Positions 25,984-36,633 of a DNA stretch of 64,000 nucleotides are shown one piece after another. Positions within the stretch are counted from its first letter, which is position 1. Each line of letters starts with the position of its first letter. Position numbers and translations under genes: made by a program. Under the pieces are notes generated by a model that did no database searches, was not told the origin of the DNA, and was given only the letters and a program-made list of their open reading frames with translations. Source of the stretch: Lewinella sp. IMCC34191 (GTDB taxonomy: Bacteria > Bacteroidota > Bacteroidia > Chitinophagales > Saprospiraceae); assembly GCF_003390935.1 (NCBI RefSeq), contig NZ_QNQZ01000017.1, positions 1-64,000 of the forward strand. The letters run 5' to 3'.

Positions 25984-27177
25984 ATGCGTTACCTGCTTAT
26001 TCTTCCCCTACTGTTCGTATGCCTCTGCCTTACCGCCCAGGGTGACCGGAGCATCGCCTTTGCCGGCGGTTCCTGGGAGGAAGCGCTGCAGCAGGCCAAA
26101 GCAGCCGATAAACCCGTATTCCTTTTCGCCTATACGAAGTCCTGTCACTTCTGCCGCCAGATGGAGCGCGATGTATTTACGGACTCCACGGTAGCGGCTT
26201 ACTACAATGACCACTTCCTCTCCTACCGGATCGACATCGAGGACGGCGCCGAGGGGGAAGCCCTTTCGGACCAGTATGGGATCAATGCCTTTCCCACCTA
26301 CGTTTTCCTCAGTGCGGAAGGCGAAATGTTACACCAGAGCGCATCGGCCAAACCGGCGGCGGATTTCATCCAGGATGCTAAGGACGCCGGCGACCCGGAC
26401 AGGGCCATATTCAGTCTGATGCGTCGTTACGACGGGGGGGACCGGTCGCCCGATCTCCTGTTCAACTACGCGACCGCGCTGATAGATTACAAACGAAGGG
26501 ATAGCCCACAGGAAACGGTCGTAGGCGAATACCTGGCCACGCAGTCACCGGAGCAATTGACATCGGACGCAACCCTCCGGCTCCTGTTTGACACATACCT
26601 TCCCTTCGCCTCTCCCGCAACCCAGCACTTCCTCGAACACCACGAGGCCTACCTGCCCCTTTTCGGGCGGGAGGAGGTAGACCGCAAGCTTCGTTACACG
26701 ATCCGAAATGCCGCCTCAACGGCCGGGCGGGACCAGGATGACGAGCAGCTCACGACCATCAAGGCGACGCTGGCTCAGCACTTTCCGGACGAGCCATCTA
26801 TGACCGCGCTAACCGAGATCTACTACTACCAGGGAGCTGCAGACTGGCTGGCCTACGCCCGGGCTACGCTGCGGTACGCTTCCGCCGCGGGGAAGGTCGA
26901 CGAAGCCCCGCTGATCGAAACCGCCAAATACCTCCGTCATTTTGCTGAAGAGCAGCAAGTCTTCGAACTGGGCGCCCAGCTAATGCGACAAATTACGGAC
27001 AAAGAGCCCACCTACGAAAATCTCCTGCTGCTGGCGGAAATGCAGGACGGCGCCGAACAGCCCGGCGAAGCCCTCCAAACCGCGGAAGAAGCCCTGCGCG
27101 TAGCCGCCGATAGCGGCGAAGACGATGCCGCGGCGCGGGAGCTGATCGTCAAATTAGCATCGGACAGGAAGGGGTAA
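25984..27177 (+). CDS. Exported thioredoxin-fold protein with helical C-terminal repeats
   Basis: The start at 25984 gives a signal peptide (LLILPLLFVCLCLTAQ). Residues about 25-145 are a thioredoxin domain with C-H-F-C near 56 (YTKSCHFCRQM) and the cis-proline loop N-A-F-P-T-Y-V-F near 106, resembling DUF255/thioredoxin_7 proteins. The remaining 250 residues are helical with TPR-like character, for example E-N-L-L-L-L-A-E-M-Q and E-A-L-Q-T-A-E-E-A-L. Such proteins are thought to keep periplasmic cysteines reduced or to bind partner proteins; the partner is not visible. Confidence 0.78.
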   Translation: MRYLLILPLLFVCLCLTAQGDRSIAFAGGSWEEALQQAKAADKPVFLFAYTKSCHFCRQMERDVFTDSTVAAYYNDHFLSYRIDIEDGAEGEALSDQYGINAFPTYVFLSAEGEMLHQSASAKPAADFIQDAKDAGDPDRAIFSLMRRYDGGDRSPDLLFNYATALIDYKRRDSPQETVVGEYLATQSPEQLTSDATLRLLFDTYLPFASPATQHFLEHHEAYLPLFGREEVDRKLRYTIRNAASTAGRDQDDEQLTTIKATLAQHFPDEPSMTALTEIYYYQGAADWLAYARATLRYASAAGKVDEAPLIETAKYLRHFAEEQQVFELGAQLMRQITDKEPTYENLLLLAEMQDGAEQPGEALQTAEEALRVAADSGEDDAAARELIVKLASDRKG

Positions 27178-27429
27178 GTCGGCCCGGCCGGTAATTGCGG
27201 AAAAATGGGTTTTGATCAACCGGATCGGTAGCGGGGCTGCCCCGTGAGGGAGGTTCCTGTGTCATAATCTGCCAACCGGCTACACTAGAGCACCTGGTAA
27301 GCAGCGTTCCCTATATCGCTAACCTTCATTTGCCAGCGGACTTCATTCCAAGCCGTTCCGTATTCAGAACTTATGCTTTGAATAGGATGCGTGGCAAATC
27401 TTGGTCCACACTCACAAGCACTGCATACC

Positions 27430-28560
27430 ATGGCCTCCCGCCTAACTTCCGTCCTCTGTCTATTGATTTGCCTCCTGGCGTCCCGCGGCTACGCACAGGA
27501 TACCCTGGCGCCACCGGAACCGGTTAGCGTCATCCTACTCATCGGAAACGGGCTGGGAACGGCGCAGGTTTCCTCGGCCTTTTACTACGGCGAGGAGACA
27601 TCGCACTTCGCCCGCTTCCAACGCATGGGCCTGGTCAACACGAGCAGCGCCAGCCACACGGTGACGGACCCCGCCGCGGCGGCCACGGCCATGGCAACCG
27701 GTGTGCAAACCTATAACCGGGCGATCGCTTACGGCCCGGATACGGTGCCGGTGCCCTCTATCCTGGAGCAGTTACGGTACGACGAAGGGTATAAAACCGG
27801 CCTCGTCAGCCTAACTTCGATCACCCACGCGTCGACCGCCAGCTTCTACGCCCACGCCCAGGACCGGGACCACCACGAAGACATTGCCTCCCAGCTGGCC
27901 ACCTCCGGCGTGGACTTCTTCGCCGGTGGCGGACTTAATTATTTTACCCACCGTAAGGACGGGCGTAACCTGTACCGCGAATTGGAGGGAAAGGGCTATC
28001 ATCTGGACACCATCGGCCTATCCCCGACGAACATCAACCGGAAGAACGGCTACCTGCTCGCTCCCGAGTCGCTGCCAACGAAGGCCGAGGGACGCCAGAA
28101 CTTCCTTCCCGACGCCACCCGCGTGGGGCTGGACTACTTCAGCCGACAGGAATCGCCCTTCTTCTTCGTACTGGAGGGGCCGTACATCGACCGGGCGGGG
28201 CACGCCCAAAGCGATACCCTACTGATGCAGGAGATGGCGGACTTCGACGCAACGCTGGGTATCCTGCTCGACTACGTGGATGCACACCCCAATACCCTGC
28301 TGGTGGTGGCGGGCAACCACGAAACGGGTGGGCTCCGCATCGGCAAGCGCTACGAATCTACCTTGCTGGGGCCGAAGAGAGAAATTCCTACGGACGTCGC
28401 CCTGGAGTTCAGTACCCGGGAGCACAGCGCGGGGCTCGTCCCGATCTTCGCCCGCGGGCCCGGGGAAGAGCACTTTTCGGGGATTTACCCCAATAATGAG
28501 ATCTACCATCGCCTACTGAAGGCACTGAATAGCGGGAAGGAGGAAACTGCCGCGCGGTAG
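27430..28560 (+). CDS. Alkaline phosphatase homologue with lost active site (pseudoenzyme)
   Basis: A 376-aa exported protein with the full alkaline phosphatase fold: I-L-L-I-G-N-G near 36, V-T-D-P-A-A-A-A-T near 78, T-S-I-T-H-A-S near 132, E-G-P-Y-I-D-R-A-G-H near 249-258, G-N-H-E-T-G-G near 295 and E-H-S-A-G near 331. In working enzymes the second block is D-S-A-A, whose serine is the nucleophile; here it is proline (P81). Two metal-binding aspartates are asparagine (N40 and N296). The other metal site (D254, H258, H332) and E249 remain. The frame is intact with a signal ending G-Y-A-Q, so this looks like a maintained binding protein, not a decayed gene. Confidence 0.85.
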   Translation: MASRLTSVLCLLICLLASRGYAQDTLAPPEPVSVILLIGNGLGTAQVSSAFYYGEETSHFARFQRMGLVNTSSASHTVTDPAAAATAMATGVQTYNRAIAYGPDTVPVPSILEQLRYDEGYKTGLVSLTSITHASTASFYAHAQDRDHHEDIASQLATSGVDFFAGGGLNYFTHRKDGRNLYRELEGKGYHLDTIGLSPTNINRKNGYLLAPESLPTKAEGRQNFLPDATRVGLDYFSRQESPFFFVLEGPYIDRAGHAQSDTLLMQEMADFDATLGILLDYVDAHPNTLLVVAGNHETGGLRIGKRYESTLLGPKREIPTDVALEFSTREHSAGLVPIFARGPGEEHFSGIYPNNEIYHRLLKALNSGKEETAAR

Positions 28561-28563
28561 AGG

Positions 28564-29016
28564 GTGCGCTATCTGGAAGAACATAAAGTGGAGGATGCCC
28601 GGAGCAACTTGCGGGCCTTCGCGTGGCTGAATTTTCTCCTGGCCTTTTGTCTTGTGGTGCCTGATATCGTGAATGTCACCTTCGATTACCACCTGGCCGT
28701 GCTCCTGCTCCAGGGTGGTTTGGTGCTGCTCTACCTCAGGTCACGACCATTGCAGACCCGGGTTATCACGACCGGCATCTTCCTCTTCGTGCTGCTGACC
28801 ACCGTGCACGAGGCGGGATGGTGGGCGAGTCAATTGGACGGGGTCATACACGGGGGCGAAATCGGCGGAAAGGGCGCTCCGTTTGCTTTCGTCTTTCAGT
28901 CGCCGCCCTATCTCTATCCCGTGATCCGCATCGGCTCCCTGGGTCTTTTCGTGCCCATCCTGCGCACCTTCGGCCTGTCCCCATGGGACGATAATGCGCG
29001 CCTCGGAAACCAGTAG
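28564..29016 (+). CDS. Small membrane protein, 150 aa
   Basis: Begins with GTG three bases after the phosphatase-like stop, so it is probably cotranscribed. Four hydrophobic segments (about 20-38, 42-58, 66-82, 117-135) predict a helical membrane protein. The third helix is followed by H-E-A-G-W-W-A-S. I do not recognise the family. Position suggests a relation to the phosphatase-like protein, but no function follows from that. Confidence 0.65.
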   Translation: MRYLEEHKVEDARSNLRAFAWLNFLLAFCLVVPDIVNVTFDYHLAVLLLQGGLVLLYLRSRPLQTRVITTGIFLFVLLTTVHEAGWWASQLDGVIHGGEIGGKGAPFAFVFQSPPYLYPVIRIGSLGLFVPILRTFGLSPWDDNARLGNQ

Positions 29017-29087
29017 CCACCGAACCAAAGTAGCGTCTCCCCATTTCTGAGGATAGTAGCCGAAATTCGGCATGTTCAATCTGTGAG

Positions 29088-29732
29088 ATGGCAAACGACT
29101 GGCTAAACCTTTGGAACACCCGATTTACCGAGCCCGGCTACGCCTACGGTAGCGAGCCGAACGTGTTCCTGGCGGAGCAACTGGAGCGGCTCACGCCCGG
29201 GACGATACTCTTCGGCGCGGAGGGCGAAGGCCGTAACGCCGTACACGCCGCCCGAGAGGGATGGACGGTATCCGCCTTCGACATCAGCGAGGCGGGGCGC
29301 AGCAAAGCGCTACAACTAGCAGCGGAGCAGGGCGTGAACGTCGATTACCGGGTGGGTCATTTGCCGGAACTGGGTTTCTTCGCCGGGCAATTTGACGCGG
29401 TGGCCCTCATCTACGCCCACTTCCCCCCGAGCGTCCGCACGAATTTCCATGCCCTATTGCACACTTACCTCAAACCCGGCGGCACCGTCATCTTCGAGGG
29501 CTTCGGAAAGGACCACCTGCCCTACCGCGAGCGCAACCCCGCCGTCGGAGGACCCTACGACGAGCGGCTACTTTTCTCCACGGACGACCTGCGCCGCGAT
29601 TTCCCCCACTATACCATCGACCTGCTCGAGGAGCGTGAGGTCGAACTCAGCGAAGGGAAGTACCACAACGGACTGGGCTCCGTGGTCCGATTCGTGGGGC
29701 GAAAACCAAAAGGTGGCGGAACCGAGGGGTAG
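29088..29732 (+). CDS. Class I SAM-dependent methyltransferase
   Basis: A 214-aa cytoplasmic protein resembling TehB-type methyltransferases: W-N-T-R-F-x-x-P-G-Y-A-Y-G near 8-22, motif I as G-A-E-G-E-G-R-N near 44, S-A-F-D-I-S near 64 (acidic end of strand 2), F-D-A-V-A-L-I-Y near 100 and L-K-P-G-G-T-V-I-F near 127. Substrate unknown. It stands alone. Confidence 0.85.
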   Translation: MANDWLNLWNTRFTEPGYAYGSEPNVFLAEQLERLTPGTILFGAEGEGRNAVHAAREGWTVSAFDISEAGRSKALQLAAEQGVNVDYRVGHLPELGFFAGQFDAVALIYAHFPPSVRTNFHALLHTYLKPGGTVIFEGFGKDHLPYRERNPAVGGPYDERLLFSTDDLRRDFPHYTIDLLEEREVELSEGKYHNGLGSVVRFVGRKPKGGGTEG

Positions 29733-30020
29733 CACCGCAAATGGGCTTCAACCGTAAAACGAGGCAAGTCCGGAGCTTGTATCCAAGCGTTTAACAGGGC
29801 AGCATTTCTTAGGTGTTAATTTCGGGCGGGTTGGCTTAAAATAATTTTAAATTATATTTTATTTTTTGTCAATTTTACAAAACCCTATTCGCGGTAAGCG
29901 TCTTTAGGCACACATAGCATTCGACAAAATCCCTTTTCACCAAACACAACTCAACACACCTTCAGACTTTTCTAGCTACCCTCCCGCTACCAACCCATAA
30001 CTCACTCACTACTTCCCTTT

Positions 30021-32795
<2,775 letters not shown>

Positions 32796-32820
32796 TCGCT
32801 AGCCGGCGACTTGGGATCTG

Positions 32821-32856
32821 CCCCGAAAACCGCGCTTCGCGGTTTTCGGGGTTTTT
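32821..32856 (+). terminator. Strong intrinsic terminator of the TonB receptor gene
   Basis: CCCCGAAAACCGCG pairs perfectly with CGCGGTTTTCGGGG around a CTT loop (14 base pairs), followed by five T residues. It lies 26 bases after the stop codon. A 16-bp dispersed element starts six bases further on. Confidence 0.9.
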
Positions 32857-32861
32857 ATTTG

Positions 32862-32877
32862 GCGGCGGAGCGCAGGT
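32862..32877 (+). repeat. Copy of the 16-bp dispersed element
   Basis: GCGGCGGAGCGCAGGT preceded by TATTTG and followed by AGAA. It lies just past the T tract of the terminator, between two converging genes, so it is unlikely to serve as a promoter. Confidence 0.75.
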
Positions 32878-32956
32878 AGAAGACCGGTTCGCGCGGTCAG
32901 GCTGCTAACGAACGACCGGCCTCAGACAGGGGCGGCATTCCCATTCCTATTGGCAC

Positions 32957-33601
32957 TTAATCGGGCAGGGAGTAGCCCAGGGTCAAGACGGCGAAGCGCC
33001 GTTGCTTATTGGTGAACTGGAAGCCCTGATCCAGGGCCGTGAAGAAAGTCTGACTGGTGTAGATCGGCCAGCCGAAGGCAATCTGGAGATATACGACGCG
33101 CCCACCGGTTCTGGCTCCGAGGGAGAGATGGGAGGTGTAGACGTTCTTCGACAGATCGCCGCGGAAGTTGGCACTATTCATCAACTCCACGAATAGCCCG
33201 CCCTGTTTTTTTATCAGGCCCTTGCCCTTCTTCCAGCCGTCGAAGAATAACCGGAGCGGAACGCCCAAGCCGAGCTGGTGAAGGGTCAGATCGGACCGCT
33301 CGGCGTTCGGTCCGCGTACGTCCAGGCGGGTGGTTTCCTTGAACAACCGCAGCCCGTACTCGAAGGAAAGCGGCTTACCCGCCGTAGAGTAATGCCGCCG
33401 CAGCGCGGACAGGCCAAAGCTAAGGTTGGAGGACGCATGATCGACTACGTAGCCGTTGTCGTATAGGTTGAGTCCCTGCTTATTCATCAGTATCGTTAGA
33501 TCCGGCGCGATGGAAATGATGCTGTTGTGCTGCGCGACCAGGGGGCTACCGATCAGGACAAACAGGACGAAGAAGGCCGTTAGGCACTTTGAGGTATGCA
33601 T
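32957..33601 (-). CDS. Outer-membrane beta-barrel-like protein, 214 aa
   Basis: Signal peptide (FFVLFVLIGSPLVAQ) and alternating beta-strands with aromatic residues near strand ends, such as S-F-E-Y-G-L-R-L-F, A-V-L-T-L-G-Y-S-L near the C-terminus. Looks like the small barrels that are common in Bacteroidota. No functional motif is seen. It converges on the TonB receptor gene. Confidence 0.65.
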   Translation of the reverse strand: MHTSKCLTAFFVLFVLIGSPLVAQHNSIISIAPDLTILMNKQGLNLYDNGYVVDHASSNLSFGLSALRRHYSTAGKPLSFEYGLRLFKETTRLDVRGPNAERSDLTLHQLGLGVPLRLFFDGWKKGKGLIKKQGGLFVELMNSANFRGDLSKNVYTSHLSLGARTGGRVVYLQIAFGWPIYTSQTFFTALDQGFQFTNKQRRFAVLTLGYSLPD

Positions 33602-33789
33602 CTTTCAGGGTCAGGTGAATAGGTAATGGGCGGAAAAGCCACGGAAGAAGGATGGGGTAGGTCTTTTACCAACGCAAGATTAGGTGATTTCTGTGGAGAC
33701 CACCTTGGAAAATGGCCGAAAACGAACGGCTCCGCCAAAGTCCGCCCTTCCGGGGTAAAATATTTCGGCCTCCGGTAAACCAAAACTAC

Positions 33790-33825
33790 CCTAATAGCAT
33801 TAGGTATATACCTAACAGCATTAGG
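33790..33825. promoter_or_regulatory. Two tandem 15-bp palindromes, probable operator
   Basis: CCTAATAGCATTAGG (33790-33804) is a perfect inverted repeat around AGC, and CCTAACAGCATTAGG (33811-33825) is a near-perfect second copy. The centres are 21 bases apart, two helical turns, so both face the same side. The second ends three bases before the ATG of the adaptor gene, so a bound repressor would block initiation. The PadR-type regulator encoded two genes downstream is the natural candidate. Confidence 0.7.
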
Positions 33826-33828
33826 CAC

Positions 33829-35073
33829 ATGGACAGAACCATCCGGAAAAAGAAAAAGTGGCCGCTGCTACTTGGTATCGGCACCGTCGCGCTGCTGGCC
33901 GCGGGAGCGTACTACTTCCTCGGCACGCGTTACGCTTCCACGCTGCAGGTTCCGGCCGACCGACTGACGGTGAATGCCGTCACCAGCTCTCCCTTCACGG
34001 AATACATTTCGCTGACCGGGCGGCTGGAACCGACGGAAGTGTACTACCTCGACAGCCGGATCGGCGGCGTGGTGGACCGGCTGTTCGTCCAGCCGGGCGC
34101 GACCGTCGAGCGGGGAGATACCTTGCTGCGCATCGCTAATGCCGACCTGGAACTGGAGGTCCTGCAACGCGAAAGCGAACTGCTCGAACAGCTCAACGCC
34201 CAGCGGCAGACCGCGCTCCTGCTTAACCAGAACGACTTCACTCGCCGCGAACAGCTTGCGGAAACCGACTTCCTGCTCGCCCTGGAGAATAAACGCTACG
34301 ACCGCGAGCGCAGCCTGGCCGCCGACAGCCTCCTCGCTCCGGCCGACTTCGAGCCCACCGCCGCCCGCTACGCCTATTACCAGGATCGTCGCCGGCTGCT
34401 CGATGCCGCCTACCGCGAAGACAGCATCAGCCGCCGGATCCAGCTGGCCCAGATCAACGCCAGCGAGCAACGACTTACCGACAATCTCCGTGCCGTACGC
34501 CGCATCCTCGACCGGCTTTACCTCGTGGCCCCACTCACCGGTCGCCTCAGCGATTTTACCGCCAAGGTGGGCCAGGCCATGGAAGTAGGGGATCGCCTGG
34601 GCCAGATCTACCGGCTGGATGACTTCACCGTCGAAGCGGAGGTGGATGAATTCTACCTTGGCAAGGTCGCCATCGACCAGCCTGGCACCATCGCGCTGCG
34701 GGACGGAGACGTGCCCGTGCGGGTATCCAGCATCCTACCGACGGTGGAGGATGGTCGCTTTCGCATCCTGGTGGATTTCAATGACCCGGAACGGATACCC
34801 GACGACTTGGTACGGGGCCAGTCGCTTCGCCTCAAACTCCGCTTCGGGGAACCCACCGAATCGACGCTCATCGCGGTCGGGGAGTTTTACGCCAGCACCG
34901 GCGGCAACTGGGTCTACGTCCTCGAGGGCGACCGGGCCCACCGCCGACCGATCCGGCTGGGTCGTCAGAATCCGCGGGAGTACGAGGTACTGGAAGGCCT
35001 GCGCCCCGGCGAGCGCGTCATTACTTCCGGCTACGAAGAATTTCAGGATTACCCCACCTTACAACTACGCTAA
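33829..35073 (+). CDS. HlyD/RND-type periplasmic adaptor of an ABC exporter
   Basis: A 414-aa membrane-fusion protein. The start at 33829 puts a basic N-terminus (RTIRKKKKW) before a signal anchor (LLLGIGTVALLAAGAYYFL). A lipoyl-like half-motif follows near 70-100 (R-L-F-V-Q-P-G-A-T-V-E-R-G-D-T-L-L-R), a helical hairpin at about 105-225, the second lipoyl half, and beta-barrel and membrane-proximal domains (R-L-G-R-Q-N-P-R-E-Y-E-V-L-E-G-L). It should bridge the permease to an outer-membrane channel. First gene of a tightly packed five-gene operon; a one-base overlap (TAATG) joins it to the ATPase gene. Confidence 0.88.
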   Translation: MDRTIRKKKKWPLLLGIGTVALLAAGAYYFLGTRYASTLQVPADRLTVNAVTSSPFTEYISLTGRLEPTEVYYLDSRIGGVVDRLFVQPGATVERGDTLLRIANADLELEVLQRESELLEQLNAQRQTALLLNQNDFTRREQLAETDFLLALENKRYDRERSLAADSLLAPADFEPTAARYAYYQDRRRLLDAAYREDSISRRIQLAQINASEQRLTDNLRAVRRILDRLYLVAPLTGRLSDFTAKVGQAMEVGDRLGQIYRLDDFTVEAEVDEFYLGKVAIDQPGTIALRDGDVPVRVSSILPTVEDGRFRILVDFNDPERIPDDLVRGQSLRLKLRFGEPTESTLIAVGEFYASTGGNWVYVLEGDRAHRRPIRLGRQNPREYEVLEGLRPGERVITSGYEEFQDYPTLQLR

Positions 35074-35804
35074 TGTCCGCTTCCGAACCCGTCGTCGACC
35101 TCCGGCAGATCTACAAATACCACTACACCGACGAGGTGGAGACCACGGCTATCAACGGCCTGGACCTCCGCATCGACCCCGGCGAATTCGTAGCCATTAT
35201 GGGCCCTTCCGGTAGCGGGAAGTCTACCCTGCTGAACCTGCTGGGCCTCATCGATGAGCCCTCGCGGGGCCAATACTTCTTTCGTGGACAGGAGGTGACG
35301 CAGATGAACCGGCGCCAGCGGGCCGACCTCCGCAAGCGCCACATGGCCTTCATTTTTCAGAGCTTCAACCTGATCGACGAGCTAACGGCCTTCGAAAACG
35401 TAGAACTTCCCCTGCGCTACCTGGGTGTCGGCCGGCGCGAGCGCACGGAACGCGTTGACATGGCACTGGCCGAGTTGGAAATGGCCCACCGTTCGGGCCA
35501 CTACCCCTACCAGCTCTCCGGCGGCCAGCAACAGCGCATTGCGATTGCGCGCGCGATTGTCACCCGCCCCGATCTCATCCTCGCCGACGAGCCCACCGGC
35601 AACCTCGATTCGGTGAACAGCGAAAAGGTGATGGACAAGATCTCCGGCCTCCACGAGCAGGGCGCGACGATCGTCATGGTCACCCACTCGCCCGAAGACG
35701 CCGCCCGCGCCGGTCGCATCGTCGAGCTGTACGACGGGATGCCCGTCCTCTTCGAGCGCGACCACCTTTCACCGAACTCCCCCACCCCGCAAACTAATGC
35801 CTGA
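35073..35804 (+). CDS. ABC transporter ATP-binding protein, MacB/LolD type
   Basis: A 243-aa nucleotide-binding subunit with Walker [10 protein letters not shown] near 43-51, Q-loop FIFQSFNL near 94, the signature LSGGQQQR near 144 and Walker [10 protein letters not shown] near 168, then an H-loop V-T-H-S-P. It powers the exporter formed with the adaptor upstream and the permease downstream. Overlaps both neighbours by one base. Confidence 0.92.
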   Translation: MSASEPVVDLRQIYKYHYTDEVETTAINGLDLRIDPGEFVAIMGPSGSGKSTLLNLLGLIDEPSRGQYFFRGQEVTQMNRRQRADLRKRHMAFIFQSFNLIDELTAFENVELPLRYLGVGRRERTERVDMALAELEMAHRSGHYPYQLSGGQQQRIAIARAIVTRPDLILADEPTGNLDSVNSEKVMDKISGLHEQGATIVMVTHSPEDAARAGRIVELYDGMPVLFERDHLSPNSPTPQTNA

Positions 35805-36157
35805 TGGCTACCAAAGCACTCGTAGCGGCCTCCACGAAGCCGCTGATCCTCAGTATTCTTTCCCACCGTGAAAATTACGGCTACCAGATCATTAAGGAAG
35901 TCGAACGACTCTCCGACGGTGAACTGCAGTGGACGGACGCCATGCTCTATCCCGTACTCTCGCGCATGGAAAAGGAAGGGCTGGTCCGCTCCCAGTGGGT
36001 GAAGACCGAAGCCGGGCGCCGCCGGAAGTACTACCACATCACCGACGAAGGCACCCGCCAGCTCGCCGCGGAACGGGAGCAGTGGATGCGCGTCAACCAG
36101 GTTTTCCTCTCCCTCTGGGGACTAGGTGGTAAGGACCCCGAACTAAGCATCGCATAA
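35804..36157 (+). CDS. PadR family transcriptional regulator
   Basis: A 117-aa winged-helix regulator with the PadR pattern: [15 protein letters not shown] near 17-31, [13 protein letters not shown] near 48-60 and [11 protein letters not shown] near 72-82. Such proteins usually repress the transporter genes they sit beside and release DNA on ligand binding. The twin palindromes at 33790-33825 are a likely binding site. Placing the regulator inside the ABC operon makes feedback control possible. Confidence 0.9.
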   Translation: MATKALVAASTKPLILSILSHRENYGYQIIKEVERLSDGELQWTDAMLYPVLSRMEKEGLVRSQWVKTEAGRRRKYYHITDEGTRQLAAEREQWMRVNQVFLSLWGLGGKDPELSIA

Positions 36158-36615
36158 TGACCAGACTGCCCCTATTCTGCCTGCTAATTCTTGCCGTCTC
36201 CCTTTTACAAGCGCAAGATGTACCGTTTCCCGATACGACGGGACGGGCCTTCCAACCGATGTCGGCCACGATTCAACAGCCGGCCAACTATGGCATTCGC
36301 TACTTTCTCCGCGGCGCGGATACGTCTTTCACGGGTGTCCTGTACGGACGCTACGACAACGGAGAACTCTTAACCGTGCAGGAGTACGAGGACGGTCTCG
36401 GCAACGGAACCTGGATCAACTTTAACCCGGACGGCACGAAGTTCGAACAGGGCACCTACCGCAACAACCGCGTAGAAGGTCCGGTGGTCCGCTACTACGA
36501 CGACGGCAGCGTCAAGGCCCGCGGGCAGTACCGCCACTGGAAGCAGCCCATCGAGGAATGGACCTTCTACGACCGGGAAGGAAATGTAGTCCATACCCAG
36601 GTATACACCCGCTAA
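36157..36615 (+). CDS. Exported MORN-variant repeat protein, 152 aa
   Basis: A signal peptide (FCLLILAVSLLQAQ) is followed by three or four MORN-like variant repeats of the form G-x-x-x-x-Y-x-D-G, for example L-Y-G-R-Y-D-N-G-E-L-L-T-V, G-T-W-I-N-F-N-P-D-G-T-K-F-E-Q-G-T-Y and Y-Y-D-D-G-S-V-K-A-R-G-Q-Y. Such repeats form beta-hairpin sheets. The start overlaps the PadR stop by one base, so it belongs to the exporter operon; its role there is unknown. Confidence 0.78.
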   Translation: MTRLPLFCLLILAVSLLQAQDVPFPDTTGRAFQPMSATIQQPANYGIRYFLRGADTSFTGVLYGRYDNGELLTVQEYEDGLGNGTWINFNPDGTKFEQGTYRNNRVEGPVVRYYDDGSVKARGQYRHWKQPIEEWTFYDREGNVVHTQVYTR

Positions 36616-36633
36616 CGTAAGAAACCACGGACT

